Part shown: positions 14,193 through 22,896 of the stretch, piece after piece | Position numbering within the stretch: the stretch's first letter is position 1 | Layout of the letters: each line of letters starts with the position of its first letter | From: an uncultured Neomegalonema sp. | GTDB taxonomy: Bacteria > Pseudomonadota > Alphaproteobacteria > Rhodobacterales > Rhodobacteraceae | DNA: 35,162 nucleotides | Assembly (NCBI GenBank): GCA_937958625.1 | Contig: CALGNO010000046.1 | Coordinates: 1 to 35,162, forward strand | Direction of reading: 5' to 3' | Notes under the pieces: generated by a model | The model's database searches: none | Seen by the model: the letters and a program-made list of their open reading frames with translations, nothing else | Told to the model about the DNA's origin: nothing | Made by a program: the position numbers and the translations under genes

Positions 14193-15821
14193 TTATCGCA
14201 GGATCAGGTCGCGGCCCAGCGGATAGCTGACGTCATAGCCCCACTCGATCTCTCGCTTTTCTCCAGCGGCCAGTTCGACCTCCCACCCCACGCGCCCGGT
14301 CACGTCGTCAAGGTCTTCGCCCGTTGGCGCATCACCGACCACTTCGACCTCCACCTCGTCGCTGTTGGAGACCGGCACAGAGTCGCGCAGCACAACGGTT
14401 CGCGGTGTGTCGCTGAGGTTTTCGGCACTCATCGCATAGCGGCGGCGTTCGGTCTGGTCGGCGGAGGCGAAGCTATCTTCGGCCTTTTGCTCAACGACAC
14501 GATAGGTGATTTTCAGCGTTTCCAGCGCGCCGAACGGAATCGCCCCCGACTCGCCCCCCGCGATCAAGGGCAGGCGGCCCTTGCCGATATACAGGCCGTC
14601 ACGGGTCAGAGCGACGTCACCGGGCAGGATGGTGCCGTCGCCATTCTCGAACAGCGCATAGAGATAACCGGTCGTGTCCTGCGACGGCGTGGCGCGCAAT
14701 TCCTGCGTCGCATCAAGCACCTGCTCGCCCACCAGAACTTGACGGATGACACCGGAACCGGGAATGTCTGCGCGGGCCGGAATGTCATAGACCAGCGCCT
14801 CGCCGCGGGTGCGGATGGCGGCGGAAACGGTCTGGGCGCGGTTCATTGCGGCAGGCACTGCTTTAAAATTTCCTTCAAGATCCGCGACAACGGGTGCAGG
14901 CACCGGGGTTTCAAATGCCCTGGGTATAACCTGTTGAGCAAGGCGCCTCTCAGGCCGCAATTGCGCGATCCGGCCTCGCGGTTCGGGCGCAGCGGTGCCA
15001 CCCGTGGGCCGCGCGGTGGAAAGGGTCAGCGCCACATCGGACCAAGGCTCGCCCGTGCGTTGCTGAATCGCGGCGCGGCGGATGAGGGTCAGCGCGCCCT
15101 TTTCCGTATCCAGCCGCGCGTCGTAAACCGGACCCCATGCGGCGTTATAGGTGAAGTGCTGCACCTCGATCTGACCCGTTACCGCCTCCGCCGCGTCGAT
15201 CTCGACGGCGATGGTAGCGGGCACGGTTTCGCCGCCTGTGCTGGCGCGGGCCTCCAATTGGTCGATCTGGCGATCCAGCTTGCGGATGATCTGCTCGGCG
15301 CGCAGTTTGGTATCCAGCGCCTGCGCCGCCGAGGTATTGCTCTGGGACCACAGGGTCACCCAATCCTGCGCCGTGGGCGAGGCGCTGTCTTTGCCGGAGA
15401 CCCCGGCCCGCTTGATCGTGGCGTCGATAAAGGCGAGTTGGCGGTCGGCGGCGGCAATCTGGTTTTCCGCCTGGGTCCGCTGGTCTTCGAGTTGTTCGAT
15501 GGCATTGCGGATTTTCTGCGCCTCGCTCTCGAACTGCGCCCGCACCGCCGCTGGGTCCGCCGCGCGCTCTTCCACCGAAAGGATCGAGAACGCCCCATTG
15601 CCGCTGCCCGACGCGCGCAGGCTGTTGGTGTCAAAGCCCACCGGCACCCCGGTCAGCACCAGCGTATGACGCCCCGGCTCGGCGGTGAACGTCGCGATCC
15701 GCGTCACGGTCGCGCCATCGGGAAAGACGGTCGCCGCAGACACGCTGGCCTTGGTGGAAATTTCGGCGGCCCAGGCAGGGGCCGAGGCCAATAGAAGACC
15801 GGCAATCAGGGCATGGCGCAT
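14193..15821 (-). CDS. Periplasmic DUF4139/DUF4140 (mucoidy inhibitor A-like) protein
   Basis: The 542-residue exported protein starts with a signal peptide (MRHALIAGLLLASAPAWA, cleavage after AWA). Residues ~20-120 form the N-terminal DUF4140-like domain (ATVFPDGATVTR). Residues ~120-210 are coiled coil (Gln/Glu/Ala-rich helices). The rest is the DUF4139 beta-rich domain with VQHFTYNAAWGPVYDARLDTEKGALTLIRRA near its start and WGYDVSYPLGRDLILR at the end. The family is called mucoidy inhibitor A-like, but its function is unsettled. ATG 15821 has GAGGA upstream; the open frame runs on to 16208, but that part lies in the divergent transporter gene and is a shadow. Confidence 0.87.
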   Translation of the reverse strand: MRHALIAGLLLASAPAWAAEISTKASVSAATVFPDGATVTRIATFTAEPGRHTLVLTGVPVGFDTNSLRASGSGNGAFSILSVEERAADPAAVRAQFESEAQKIRNAIEQLEDQRTQAENQIAAADRQLAFIDATIKRAGVSGKDSASPTAQDWVTLWSQSNTSAAQALDTKLRAEQIIRKLDRQIDQLEARASTGGETVPATIAVEIDAAEAVTGQIEVQHFTYNAAWGPVYDARLDTEKGALTLIRRAAIQQRTGEPWSDVALTLSTARPTGGTAAPEPRGRIAQLRPERRLAQQVIPRAFETPVPAPVVADLEGNFKAVPAAMNRAQTVSAAIRTRGEALVYDIPARADIPGSGVIRQVLVGEQVLDATQELRATPSQDTTGYLYALFENGDGTILPGDVALTRDGLYIGKGRLPLIAGGESGAIPFGALETLKITYRVVEQKAEDSFASADQTERRRYAMSAENLSDTPRTVVLRDSVPVSNSDEVEVEVVGDAPTGEDLDDVTGRVGWEVELAAGEKREIEWGYDVSYPLGRDLILR

Positions 15822-15885
15822 GGAGAATCCTCGCTCTTGGTTCGGGGTGGAGTATATCACGCAGGAGAGTTTAGAGGGCACCCGG

Positions 15886-16791
15886 ATGAATGACGGCGGA
15901 GATTGGCGGAATTGGGTCCGTCTGGCGGCGCTCGGCCTGATCTGGGGCGGGGCGTTTCCCTTGGTCGAGGTCGCCCTCGAAGGGATGCCACCCTTGACCC
16001 TGGCCGCCGCGCGGCTGGCGCTGGCCGCCGGATTTCTGGTGCCGCTGTCGCTGTTATATGGCGGATTGCCGAAGGGCGGCGCAGTCTGGGCCTTTGCCGC
16101 AGGGGTCGCCCTCTTCTCGAACGCCCTGCCCTTTGCCTTGCTGAGTTGGGGCCAGACCCACGTGACCGCAGGGGTGGCCGGGGTGGCCATGGCGGTGATG
16201 CCGCTCATGGCCCTGCCCCTGTCTCACGTCTTTGTTCCCGGTGAGCGCATGACCCTGCGCGGGTCGCTAGGACTTGGCATCGGATTTATCGGCGTGCTGA
16301 TCCTGATCGGGTTTGACGCGCTGGCCGATTTCGGCGGCGGCGGGGTCGCCGTCTGGGCGCAGATTGCCTGTCTCGCGGCGACGGTCTGTTACGTCTCCGG
16401 CTCGATCCTGATCAAGCGCGCCCCGAAGGTGCATCCGATTGCCTTCGCCGCCAGTGCCATGCTGCTGGGCGCGATGATGGCGGTGCCGGTGGCCCTTGCG
16501 GTCGAGGGTGTCCCGACACTGCCGGGGCTAACGCCGACCGTTGCGCTGGTCGTGCTGGCGGCGGGGCCGTCTGTGCTGGCATTGCTGTTGATGCTGAAAA
16601 TCCTGTCGACGGCGGGGCCGCCCTTCCTGTCGCTGGTCAATTATCAGGTGCCGGTCTGGGCAACCGTGTTCGGTGTCATCTTCCTCGACGAACGGTTCGA
16701 GCCGCGTCTGGCGCTGGCTCTTGTCGTGATCCTGTTCGGCATCGCCGTCGCGCAGGGCTATATCGGCAACCGCAAGGAGCGCATGGCATGA
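15886..16791 (+). CDS. DMT superfamily transporter, EamA family (first of pair)
   Basis: The 301-residue inner-membrane protein has about ten hydrophobic segments in two EamA repeats. It begins LAALGLIWGGAFPLVEVAL with an Ala/Leu-rich second helix, and a second repeat starts near residue 160 (WAQIACLAATVCYVSGSI). Members export amino acids or other metabolites; the substrate cannot be read from sequence. The start at 15886 is the first plausible Met (MNDGGDWRNW). Its stop overlaps the next transporter start as ATGA, so the two are co-translated and may form a heterodimer. Confidence 0.9.
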   Translation: MNDGGDWRNWVRLAALGLIWGGAFPLVEVALEGMPPLTLAAARLALAAGFLVPLSLLYGGLPKGGAVWAFAAGVALFSNALPFALLSWGQTHVTAGVAGVAMAVMPLMALPLSHVFVPGERMTLRGSLGLGIGFIGVLILIGFDALADFGGGGVAVWAQIACLAATVCYVSGSILIKRAPKVHPIAFAASAMLLGAMMAVPVALAVEGVPTLPGLTPTVALVVLAAGPSVLALLLMLKILSTAGPPFLSLVNYQVPVWATVFGVIFLDERFEPRLALALVVILFGIAVAQGYIGNRKERMA

Positions 16792-17696
16792 GTGCGCCGC
16801 CGGTCGCCGCGCCCACCGCCGCCTCCTATGCTATGGTCGGGGCGCTCGTCCTGATCTGGGGGACGACGTTCTATCTGGTAAAACTGGCGGTCGCCGAGTT
16901 GCATCCTTTTGTCGTGGCGGGCGCGCGCATCTGGCTGGCCGCCGCCGTACTGGTGCCTTTTGCCCTGCTGAGCGGTCGCCGACTGCCGCGCGAGGGGCGG
17001 CACTGGCTGTTCGCCATCGGCACCGGAGTTCTGTCGGTCGCCGTGCCCATCGGCTTGCTGACCTGGGCGCAGCAAACCGTGCCGAGCGGGATCGCCGGCG
17101 TCTACATGGCCGCGATACCGCTGTTCGTGTTGCCGCTGGCCCATGTGTTCTCGAACGGCGAGACCATGACGGCGCGCAAGACCGTGGGATTCGTCATCGG
17201 CTTTTGCGGCGTGCTGTTGCTGATCGGGCCGGAGACCCTCGGCCAGCTTGGATCGGCGGATGGGACGGCGCAGATGGCGTGTCTGACCGCCTCGCTCTGT
17301 TATGCGCTGGGGTCGATGGTGATCCGCAATGCGACCGGCGCCGACCTCGTGATGCTGAGCGCGATTTCGATGGCGGTCGGCAGCATCCTGATCGCGCCGC
17401 TGGCCCTCAGTCAGTGGCCCGAGGCGATGCCGGAAGGCGGGACGCTGGCCATCCTGTTCTGGATCGGCGCGATTTCCACCGGCCTGACCATGTTGCTGCG
17501 CGTCAAGGTGATCTCGACCGTGGGGTCGGTGTTCATGTCGGTGGCGGGGTATTTCGTGCCCATCACCGCCCTGATCGTGGGCGCGGCATTCGCGGGCGAG
17601 GTCATCGAGTGGGCGGATGCGATGGCCTGCGCGCTGATCATCGGCGGGGTGGCCTATGCGCAGTTCGGGAAGAAACTTGATCGCCCTCGGGCTTGA
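16788..17696 (+). CDS. DMT superfamily transporter, EamA family (second of pair)
   Basis: The 302-residue protein has ten predicted membrane segments and two EamA repeats, starting with AYAMVG-type helix ALVLIWGTTFYLVKLAV and containing LLTWAQQTVPSGIAGVYMAAIPLFVL. It is a diverged paralogue of the preceding gene, with which it overlaps by 4 bases. EamA pairs of this type are common and often form two-subunit exporters, but this is inference. It converges on suhB. Confidence 0.9.
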   Translation: MSAPPVAAPTAASYAMVGALVLIWGTTFYLVKLAVAELHPFVVAGARIWLAAAVLVPFALLSGRRLPREGRHWLFAIGTGVLSVAVPIGLLTWAQQTVPSGIAGVYMAAIPLFVLPLAHVFSNGETMTARKTVGFVIGFCGVLLLIGPETLGQLGSADGTAQMACLTASLCYALGSMVIRNATGADLVMLSAISMAVGSILIAPLALSQWPEAMPEGGTLAILFWIGAISTGLTMLLRVKVISTVGSVFMSVAGYFVPITALIVGAAFAGEVIEWADAMACALIIGGVAYAQFGKKLDRPRA

Positions 17697-17752
17697 CCGA
17701 AGGGCTTAATCCGTCGGTGAGAGATCGTCGGGTCTAAGCCCGAGGATGACTG

Positions 17753-18541
17753 TCAGCCCTTCAAAGCCTTGACGAACCGCTTGTTCACCTCGGCATTACT
17801 GGCAAGGACAGTGCCGGTGCCAAAGACATCCTGACCGCCTTCAAGATCCCCGACATGCCCACCGGCCTCGCGCACCAGCAACAGGCCCGCGGCCACGTCC
17901 CAGATGTTCAGCTCGCGCTCCCAATAGCCGTCAAAGCGACCGGCGGCGATATAGGCGAGGTCGAGCGACGCGGCCCCGAACCGGCGCACCCCGGCGCATT
18001 GGGGCATCAGGCGCGAGAGGTCGCCGATCATCTCCGGCATCGTCTGTTTCGCGCCAAAGGGAATACCGGTGGCAAAGACACATTCGGTCAGGTCGCGCCG
18101 CGACGACACCCGGATGCGCCGCCCGTTCAGCCAAGCGCCCGCGCCCTTTTCGGCGGTGAACATCTCATCCTTCACCGGATCGAGCACGACGGCGGCGACC
18201 ACCTCGCCCTTATGCTCCATGGCAATCGAGATCGCCCAGTGGGGCAGTCCGTGCAGAAAATTGGTCGTCCCGTCCAGCGGATCGACGATCCAGCGGCGGG
18301 AGGGATCGTCGCCGATGACCTCCTTGCTCTCCTCGCCCAGCCAGCCATAGGCGGGGCGGGCATAGGTGAGGTCGGCGCGGATGATCTTTTCGGCCTTTAC
18401 ATCGGCATTGGAGACGAAGTCCGACACGCCCTTGACCGAGACCTGAAGGTTCTCGACCTCGCCGAAATCGCGCACCAGCCCCCGGGCGGCGCTGCGCGCG
18501 GCCTTGACCATGACATTGACGTTGGCGGTATAGGTGGCCAT
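17753..18541 (-). CDS. suhB: Inositol-1-monophosphatase family protein
   Basis: The 262-residue Mg2+-dependent phosphatase belongs to the IMPase/SuhB family. It has GEES at residues 69-72, the metal-binding WIVDPLDGTTNF at 84-95, and the C-terminal WDVAAGLLLVREAGG. Substrates may be inositol phosphates or related sugar phosphates; SuhB also takes part in rRNA transcription complexes in E. coli. The gene follows efp by 46 bp on the same strand, so the two are probably co-transcribed. It converges on the EamA pair. Confidence 0.93.
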   Translation of the reverse strand: MATYTANVNVMVKAARSAARGLVRDFGEVENLQVSVKGVSDFVSNADVKAEKIIRADLTYARPAYGWLGEESKEVIGDDPSRRWIVDPLDGTTNFLHGLPHWAISIAMEHKGEVVAAVVLDPVKDEMFTAEKGAGAWLNGRRIRVSSRRDLTECVFATGIPFGAKQTMPEMIGDLSRLMPQCAGVRRFGAASLDLAYIAAGRFDGYWERELNIWDVAAGLLLVREAGGHVGDLEGGQDVFGTGTVLASNAEVNKRFVKALKG

Positions 18542-18587
18542 CGGGACTTCCAGACTTTTGTGCAGGGCGCGGCGTTGCGCGGGGAGG

Positions 18588-19154
18588 TCAGTTCGCGCGG
18601 GAGACGTAATCGCCGGTCTCGGTCATGACCTCGATCTTTTCGCCCACGCCGACGAAGGGCGGGATCATGACGCGCACGCCATTGTCGAGGGTTGCGGGTT
18701 TGAACGAGTTCGCCGCCGTTTGGCCCTTGACCACCGGTTCGGTATCCGTGACTTCGCAGATGACCTTTTCGGGCAGTGCGGCGGACAGCGCCTCTTCCTC
18801 GTAGAACTCGATCTCGACCATCATGCCGTCTTGCAGATAGGGGCGGCGGTCGCCGAGGATGTCGGCGGGCAGTTCGATCTGCTCGTAGGAATCAGTGTCC
18901 ATGAACACCAGCATCCCGTCGTTTTCATAGAGAAACTGCTGCTTTTTTTGCTCCAGCCGCACTTTCTCGACCTTATCCGCCGAGCGGAAGCGTTCGTTCA
19001 GCTTGGTGCCGCTGCGCAGGTTTTTCAGCTCGACCTGAGCAAACGCGCCACCCTTGCCGGGTTTGACGTGTTGGGTCTTGACCGCGATCCACAGCCCGCC
19101 ATCGTGTTCGATGATATTGCCGATGCGAATTTCGTTGCCGTTGATCTTGGGCAT
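18588..19154 (-). CDS. efp: Elongation factor P
   Basis: The 188-residue protein relieves ribosome stalling at polyproline stretches. It has the N-terminal KOW-like domain with the loop Lys in KPGKGGAF (K34), followed by [16 protein letters not shown]. Two OB domains follow, ending in [25 protein letters not shown]34 is in the position that is modified in many bacteria. No modification enzyme gene is visible here. It begins the efp-suhB unit; the upstream region contains no clear promoter that I can name. Confidence 0.97.
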   Translation of the reverse strand: MPKINGNEIRIGNIIEHDGGLWIAVKTQHVKPGKGGAFAQVELKNLRSGTKLNERFRSADKVEKVRLEQKKQQFLYENDGMLVFMDTDSYEQIELPADILGDRRPYLQDGMMVEIEFYEEEALSAALPEKVICEVTDTEPVVKGQTAANSFKPATLDNGVRVMIPPFVGVGEKIEVMTETGDYVSRAN

Positions 19155-19229
19155 GGCGGGATTTTCCCTTGAGAATTGCAGGTGTTGCGCGGGGTATAAG
19201 CGCCCAACGCCCCCGGCGGCAAGCCCGAA

Positions 19230-19377
19230 GCCAGATATGACAAAATAACGACGCTGTGCGGTTTATCACAGCACCGCACACGCATTGCGGGCACTATGAT
19301 CGAGTAAGGTTCAGCGCCCAGGCGCTTCTTGCAATCCTCCCTGAGACTTGCGCCGTGCAATTGCACGGCGTTTTTTT
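19230..19377 (+). ncRNA. Candidate small RNA ending at an orphan terminator
   Basis: A strong + strand terminator at 19351-19377 has no gene in front of it. Upstream are a stem-loop (TGTGCGGT with ACCGCACA), and an unpaired-looking CCTCC that could base-pair with Shine-Dalgarno sequences, as in many alphaproteobacterial small RNAs. The 5' end is not defined: a TATGAT (19295-19300) may be the -10, but I see no good -35. If that promoter is used, the RNA would start near 19306. Confidence 0.3.
19351..19377 (+). terminator. Strong orphan intrinsic terminator
   Basis: CGCCGTGC and GCACGGCG form a perfect 8-bp GC-rich stem around AATT, directly followed by seven T on the + strand. On the minus strand no comparable T-run follows. 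No + strand gene ends here, since the next upstream rightward gene stops at 17696. Confidence 0.85.
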
Positions 19378-19439
19378 ATGGAGCTTTTTGCAAAACCAAA
19401 AAGCGTCCGCCCTCTCGGTAGTCAAAAACCTCGCAGCGA

Positions 19440-19472
19440 CAGATGCATTTGCGCAGCAAATCATCGAGAGCC
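19440..19472. repeat. Dispersed palindromic repeat, copy B
   Basis: It reads CAG-ATG-C-ATTTGC-GCA-GCAAAT-CATCGAGAGCC, with ATTTGC/GCAAAT arms. It matches the frame of copies at 8766-8797 and 25302-25335. It lies 40 bp upstream of the FAD oxidoreductase start. Confidence 0.55.
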
Positions 19473-19512
19473 GAGACTACCAACTCCCCACGCAACCCCC
19501 TACCGTAACCCG

Positions 19513-20616
19513 ATGGATATGTTCGAGGTCGATACGGTCGTGATCGGGGCCGGGGTGGTTGGGCTGGCCTGTGCGCGGGCGCTGGCACGGGACGGGCGCG
19601 AGGTGCTGATTCTGGAAAAGAACGGCGCGTTCGGCGAGGAGACCAGCGCGCGCAACTCCGAGGTCATCCATGCGGGCATCTATTACGATGCCGGGTCGCT
19701 GAAGGCGCAGTTGTGTGTGGCGGGGCGGCGAGCGCTTTATGCCTATGCCGAGGCGCATGGCGTCCCCCACCGCCGCTGCGGAAAGCTGATCGTGGCCGCC
19801 GATGCGGACGAGATGCCATTGCTGGAGGGCATCGCCGCCAAGGCCAGCGCGAACGGCGTCGAGGGGATGCGGGCGCTGGGCCGGGACGAAACGCTGGCGC
19901 TGGAACCGGCGCTGGATGTCGCCGGGGCGCTGCACTCGCCCGAGACCGGGATCATCGACAGCCATGCGCTGATGCTGGCCTATCTCGGCGAGGCCGAGGC
20001 CCATGGCGCGCAGCTTGTGACCGGGGCCGAGGTCACTGGCGGCACCCTGCGCAGCGATGGCCGGGTCGAGTTGGCCGTTGGCGGCGCGGAGCCGCTGAGC
20101 CTGATCGCGCAGCATGTGGTCAATGCCGGGGGCCTCTGGGCGCAAGCAGTGGCGCGGCGGATCGACGGGCTAGGCCCCGTGCCACCGCTGGCGCTGGTAA
20201 AGGGCAACTACTTTTCCCTGACAACCCGCGCGCCGTTCTCGCGGCTGATCTATCCGGCCCCCAGCGGCGGCGGGCTGGGGGTGCATCTGACCCTCGATAT
20301 GCAAGGGCGGGGCAAGTTCGGGCCGGATACCGAATGGCTCGACGGCGATGATCCGGGGGCCATTGACTATGCCGTCGATCCGGCGCGGGGCGAGGCATTC
20401 TATGCCGCCATCCGCCGCTATTGGCCCGGTCTGCCCGATAACGCGCTCGCCGCCGATTATGCCGGGATGCGGCCCAAGATCGCCGGGGCGGCCTATCCCG
20501 ATTTCAAGATCGACACCCCTGCGCCAGGGCATGTGATGCTCTACGGCATCGAGTCACCGGGGCTGACGGCATCGCTGGCGATTGGAGATGCGGTGGTGGA
20601 GGCAATCCACAGATAA
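19513..20616 (+). CDS. FAD-dependent oxidoreductase, L-2-hydroxyglutarate oxidase-like
   Basis: The 367-residue protein belongs to the DAO superfamily. The FAD motif VVIGAGVVGLACARALARDG is at residues ~9-28, followed by the acidic end of the ADP fold (VLILEK). Then come SARNSEVIHAGIYYDAGSLKA, typical of the LhgO/YgaF group, and a late GLTASLAIGDAV near the C-terminus. Such enzymes oxidise L-2-hydroxyglutarate to 2-oxoglutarate, passing electrons to the membrane pool; here this is by family. ATG 19513 or 19519 fits the family; the frame is open further upstream through the terminator and repeat, which are not coding. It converges on the cupin gene with 3 bp between the stops. Confidence 0.85.
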   Translation: MDMFEVDTVVIGAGVVGLACARALARDGREVLILEKNGAFGEETSARNSEVIHAGIYYDAGSLKAQLCVAGRRALYAYAEAHGVPHRRCGKLIVAADADEMPLLEGIAAKASANGVEGMRALGRDETLALEPALDVAGALHSPETGIIDSHALMLAYLGEAEAHGAQLVTGAEVTGGTLRSDGRVELAVGGAEPLSLIAQHVVNAGGLWAQAVARRIDGLGPVPPLALVKGNYFSLTTRAPFSRLIYPAPSGGGLGVHLTLDMQGRGKFGPDTEWLDGDDPGAIDYAVDPARGEAFYAAIRRYWPGLPDNALAADYAGMRPKIAGAAYPDFKIDTPAPGHVMLYGIESPGLTASLAIGDAVVEAIHR

Positions 20617-20619
20617 CCG

Positions 20620-21462
20620 TTACTTCCCTGCCAGACGCCCCAGCCTTGCCGCGGCAGAGGTTTTCCAGATTTTCAGCGTATCGCCGAGGGGATTTTCGCC
20701 CGGAAACTTCGGGTTCGCGCCCTGCTCTCGCAGCTTGTGGTTGATCTGGTGCAGATAGCAGGCGCGCTTGGACGAATCTGACCGCCACGTGATCGACAGG
20801 GACAGGGACGGCACGTCGCTGGTCACTTTGACGTGGTGCGGGGCAAGCGGCGGCACGTAGAGCGCGGTGCCCGGCTTCATGTGAATCGGCTCGCCGCGTC
20901 CGGCCAGTTCCGGGTTGAGGGTCAGGTTCCGGTGCGCGCCCGAGTGAAAGCGTTCGAGGTCGGTCTGGGAGGCCAGCTCGCGGTCGTGCTGGGAATAGAT
21001 CGTGAAGGTCTTCGTGCCCTCGATCTGGATCAGGATGTTGTGTTCCTCGTCGATATGGAACGGCGTTACCGCACCGGGCGAGGAGATGAACATGAACGCT
21101 TCCCGGCGCATGATTTCGCCGGTGGCGGCCTCGATGGTCGGCTTCAAACTGTCGATGATCCCAAAGGCGAGCGCGCGATAGGCGTCGTCTTGCTCCAGAT
21201 TGCGGATCGTCATCCAGGAATTGACCGTGCCGATCTTTTCGATGGTTTCCGCCGCGCTCATACCCGCTTCGGGCACATTGTCGGGCGAGACCGAAATCGG
21301 CAGCTCGCCGGGGTTGAACTCGACGAGGTCCGCCGGATGGCTCTGGGCCAGTTCGACCAGCCGCCCGCGCGAGGTCAGCGGCGTATCGATCTCGATTGTC
21401 GAAACCGCGCGGCGGTCGGGATAGGCGGTCTCGAATTCGGTTGCGTCAACGATCCTGTGCAT
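20620..21462 (-). CDS. Cupin-like/JmjC-type hydroxylase
   Basis: The 280-residue protein resembles the cupin-8/JmjC group of Fe(II)/2-oxoglutarate oxygenases. The HxD motif is in VTPFHIDEEHNILIQIEGTKTF at about residue 136, with the Lys/Thr typical of co-substrate binding. A distal His lies in VPPLAPHHVKV. The N-terminal ~100 residues are a helical, less conserved region, with a hydrophilic C-terminal tail containing CYLHQINHKLREQG. The substrate is unknown. ATG 21462 has GAAGAGG upstream. It follows the acyltransferase gene by 3 bp, so the two are clearly one operon. Confidence 0.82.
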   Translation of the reverse strand: MHRIVDATEFETAYPDRRAVSTIEIDTPLTSRGRLVELAQSHPADLVEFNPGELPISVSPDNVPEAGMSAAETIEKIGTVNSWMTIRNLEQDDAYRALAFGIIDSLKPTIEAATGEIMRREAFMFISSPGAVTPFHIDEEHNILIQIEGTKTFTIYSQHDRELASQTDLERFHSGAHRNLTLNPELAGRGEPIHMKPGTALYVPPLAPHHVKVTSDVPSLSLSITWRSDSSKRACYLHQINHKLREQGANPKFPGENPLGDTLKIWKTSAAARLGRLAGK

Positions 21463-21465
21463 GGG

Positions 21466-22656
21466 TCAAACCTCTTCTCTGGCAAGGCGTTTCAACGCCC
21501 CTATTTTCAGCTTTTCTATTTGCGCGGCGGTGCCCAGCAACAGCCGGTCGCCCTTGCCCCCCGCCGGGATATTCACCTGCGCCATGGCCACGCGCTCGGA
21601 CCACAGGCCGTCAACGACCGGATGTCCGGCCCGGGCGCAGGAATCGAATACCGTGGCGTCGCCCGCCAGCATCTCGCGCGATGCCTCGATCAGAACGCGC
21701 ACCCCCGGCGAATAGGCTCCATATCGCTCGTCATAAGCCGTCTTGAAAGCCGCGCGATGGGTGCCCGATTTCAACGTGATCAGCATCGCCACCGGGGCGT
21801 CATCCAGATCGAGCGACACAAGCTCGATGGCACCGGCCTTCGCGCCGCCCGCCATCAATTCGCGGAAAAAGCGGGTTTCGGCGTCGGTTCCCGCCAAGGG
21901 AAAGCCCTCGGCCTCGGACCCCTTCCAACCGGCATATTCCAGATGCAGAAACCGGCTCGCGATCGTATCGGCATCCTCGGCAGAGGTAAGGGGCCGGACC
22001 ATCATCTCGGCCCTGCCAAGTTCGGCAAAGCGGCGCTCTTGCCGTCGCAGTTCCTTGCGTTTCTTGCCCGACATGGCGGCCTTCAGCACCGACTCGATGT
22101 CGTTGCCATCGGTCAGGATCGCGCGCCGCCAATGTTCCTGAATTCGGAAATCGCGGTCATGGTCGGTGCACGCGTTCTCAAGGCCGCGATGGCACGTTTC
22201 GTCCAGCGGCAGATGGGCAAATCGAAAGAAACAGGCCCCCGCCGGGCGCGTGTCGATCCAGTCGAACAGCGCGCCGAAAACCGCCGAAACATGGCCCTCG
22301 CGGACCAGCGGCGCGCCGCTGAAACAATGGCGATGAACCCAGACGCAGACATGCTTGAGGGGCAGTTTGGCATAGCCCTTTTGAAAGACGATGGGCACCA
22401 GACCCATAAGCTGTCCCGATCCGCGATGGCGCACGGTGATCAGCCGGACCTCGCCCTCGGGGTCGAGGTGACGCAGGGCGGGGATCAGAAACCACGGCTC
22501 GAAATAAGGATTGGCGAGGGCCGATTTTTTGCCAAGCGTCTGCCATTCGGTAATCAAAGCCGGGTCGAGGTCGCCGAGACGCAGCAGGGCGACGGCCATG
22601 GATGTCGACGCTTCGGATACGGCGGAATCGCGCATTTTGGTGCTTGTCTGTCCCAT
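21466..22656 (-). CDS. GNAT/FemAB-like (CelD-type) acyltransferase
   Basis: The 396-residue protein resembles the CelD/BioF2-like GNAT domain family. The N-terminal ~150 residues contain NPYFEPWFLIPALRHL and LMGLVPIVFQ. A basic linker (SGKKRKELRRQERRFAELG, residues ~195-213) is followed by the second GNAT-like half, with YDERYGAYSPGVRVLIEASREML and FDSCARAGHPVVDGLWSE. CelD-type proteins occur in polysaccharide and lipid modification. Substrate unknown. GGAG lies about 9 bases before ATG 22656. It is the first gene of a two-gene unit with the JmjC-like hydroxylase. Confidence 0.82.
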   Translation of the reverse strand: MGQTSTKMRDSAVSEASTSMAVALLRLGDLDPALITEWQTLGKKSALANPYFEPWFLIPALRHLDPEGEVRLITVRHRGSGQLMGLVPIVFQKGYAKLPLKHVCVWVHRHCFSGAPLVREGHVSAVFGALFDWIDTRPAGACFFRFAHLPLDETCHRGLENACTDHDRDFRIQEHWRRAILTDGNDIESVLKAAMSGKKRKELRRQERRFAELGRAEMMVRPLTSAEDADTIASRFLHLEYAGWKGSEAEGFPLAGTDAETRFFRELMAGGAKAGAIELVSLDLDDAPVAMLITLKSGTHRAAFKTAYDERYGAYSPGVRVLIEASREMLAGDATVFDSCARAGHPVVDGLWSERVAMAQVNIPAGGKGDRLLLGTAAQIEKLKIGALKRLAREEV

Positions 22657-22896
22657 TCAGGCGTTCTCCGGCTCGTCCGATACGGCCCTTAGAGCGGTCG
22701 CGCCCAGTCCGTTTTTCCCCCGCAAACCGCCAGATATGCAAAAGCATGACCAAGGGAGTGCGGGGACAAGGAATAGGGCCAAATATTTGATATATAATTT
22801 TTTCTTCACCGTACGTTCTACGCTGTCGGGCAAAATCAGCACCCGAACCGCCTGAAATGTGGCTCTCGACGCGGCGACAAACCCTTCCCTGTCGGG
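22657..22896. promoter_or_regulatory. Divergent promoter region between the acyltransferase and tupB genes
   Basis: The 240-bp gap contains an AT-rich block, with TATAAT at 22793-22798 suitable as a rightward -10 for the tungstate transporter, but no good -35 at 16-18 bp. CGTA-N5-TACG (near 22811-22823) is a short palindrome and could be an operator. I do not see a ModE-type site or a molybdenum/tungsten cofactor riboswitch. Confidence 0.3.

Larger units (their letters stand above)
19155..19512. other. Intergenic region with a candidate small RNA and a repeat copy
   Basis: The region lies between the leftward efp and the rightward FAD oxidoreductase. It holds an inverted repeat TGTGCGGT / ACCGCACA (about 19255-19282), a possible -10 TATGAT (19295-19300), a CCTCC stretch (19336-19340), a strong intrinsic terminator (19351-19377), a further AT-rich stem (about 19382-19403), and dispersed repeat copy B (19440-19472). 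No protein gene is supported. Confidence 0.5.

Noticed and set aside
14184-15794. Long + strand frame of 536 codons
   Set aside because: It lies antisense to the well-supported DUF4139-type gene and has His/Arg/Gly-rich, non-protein-like composition typical of GC-rich shadow frames.
17697-17752. Stem CGGG-TCTAAG-CCCG between the EamA pair and suhB
   Set aside because: The stem is too short and has no T-run on either strand.
20833-22692. Long + strand frame of 619 codons
   Set aside because: It is antisense to the hydroxylase and acyltransferase genes, which have clear motifs and ribosome sites.
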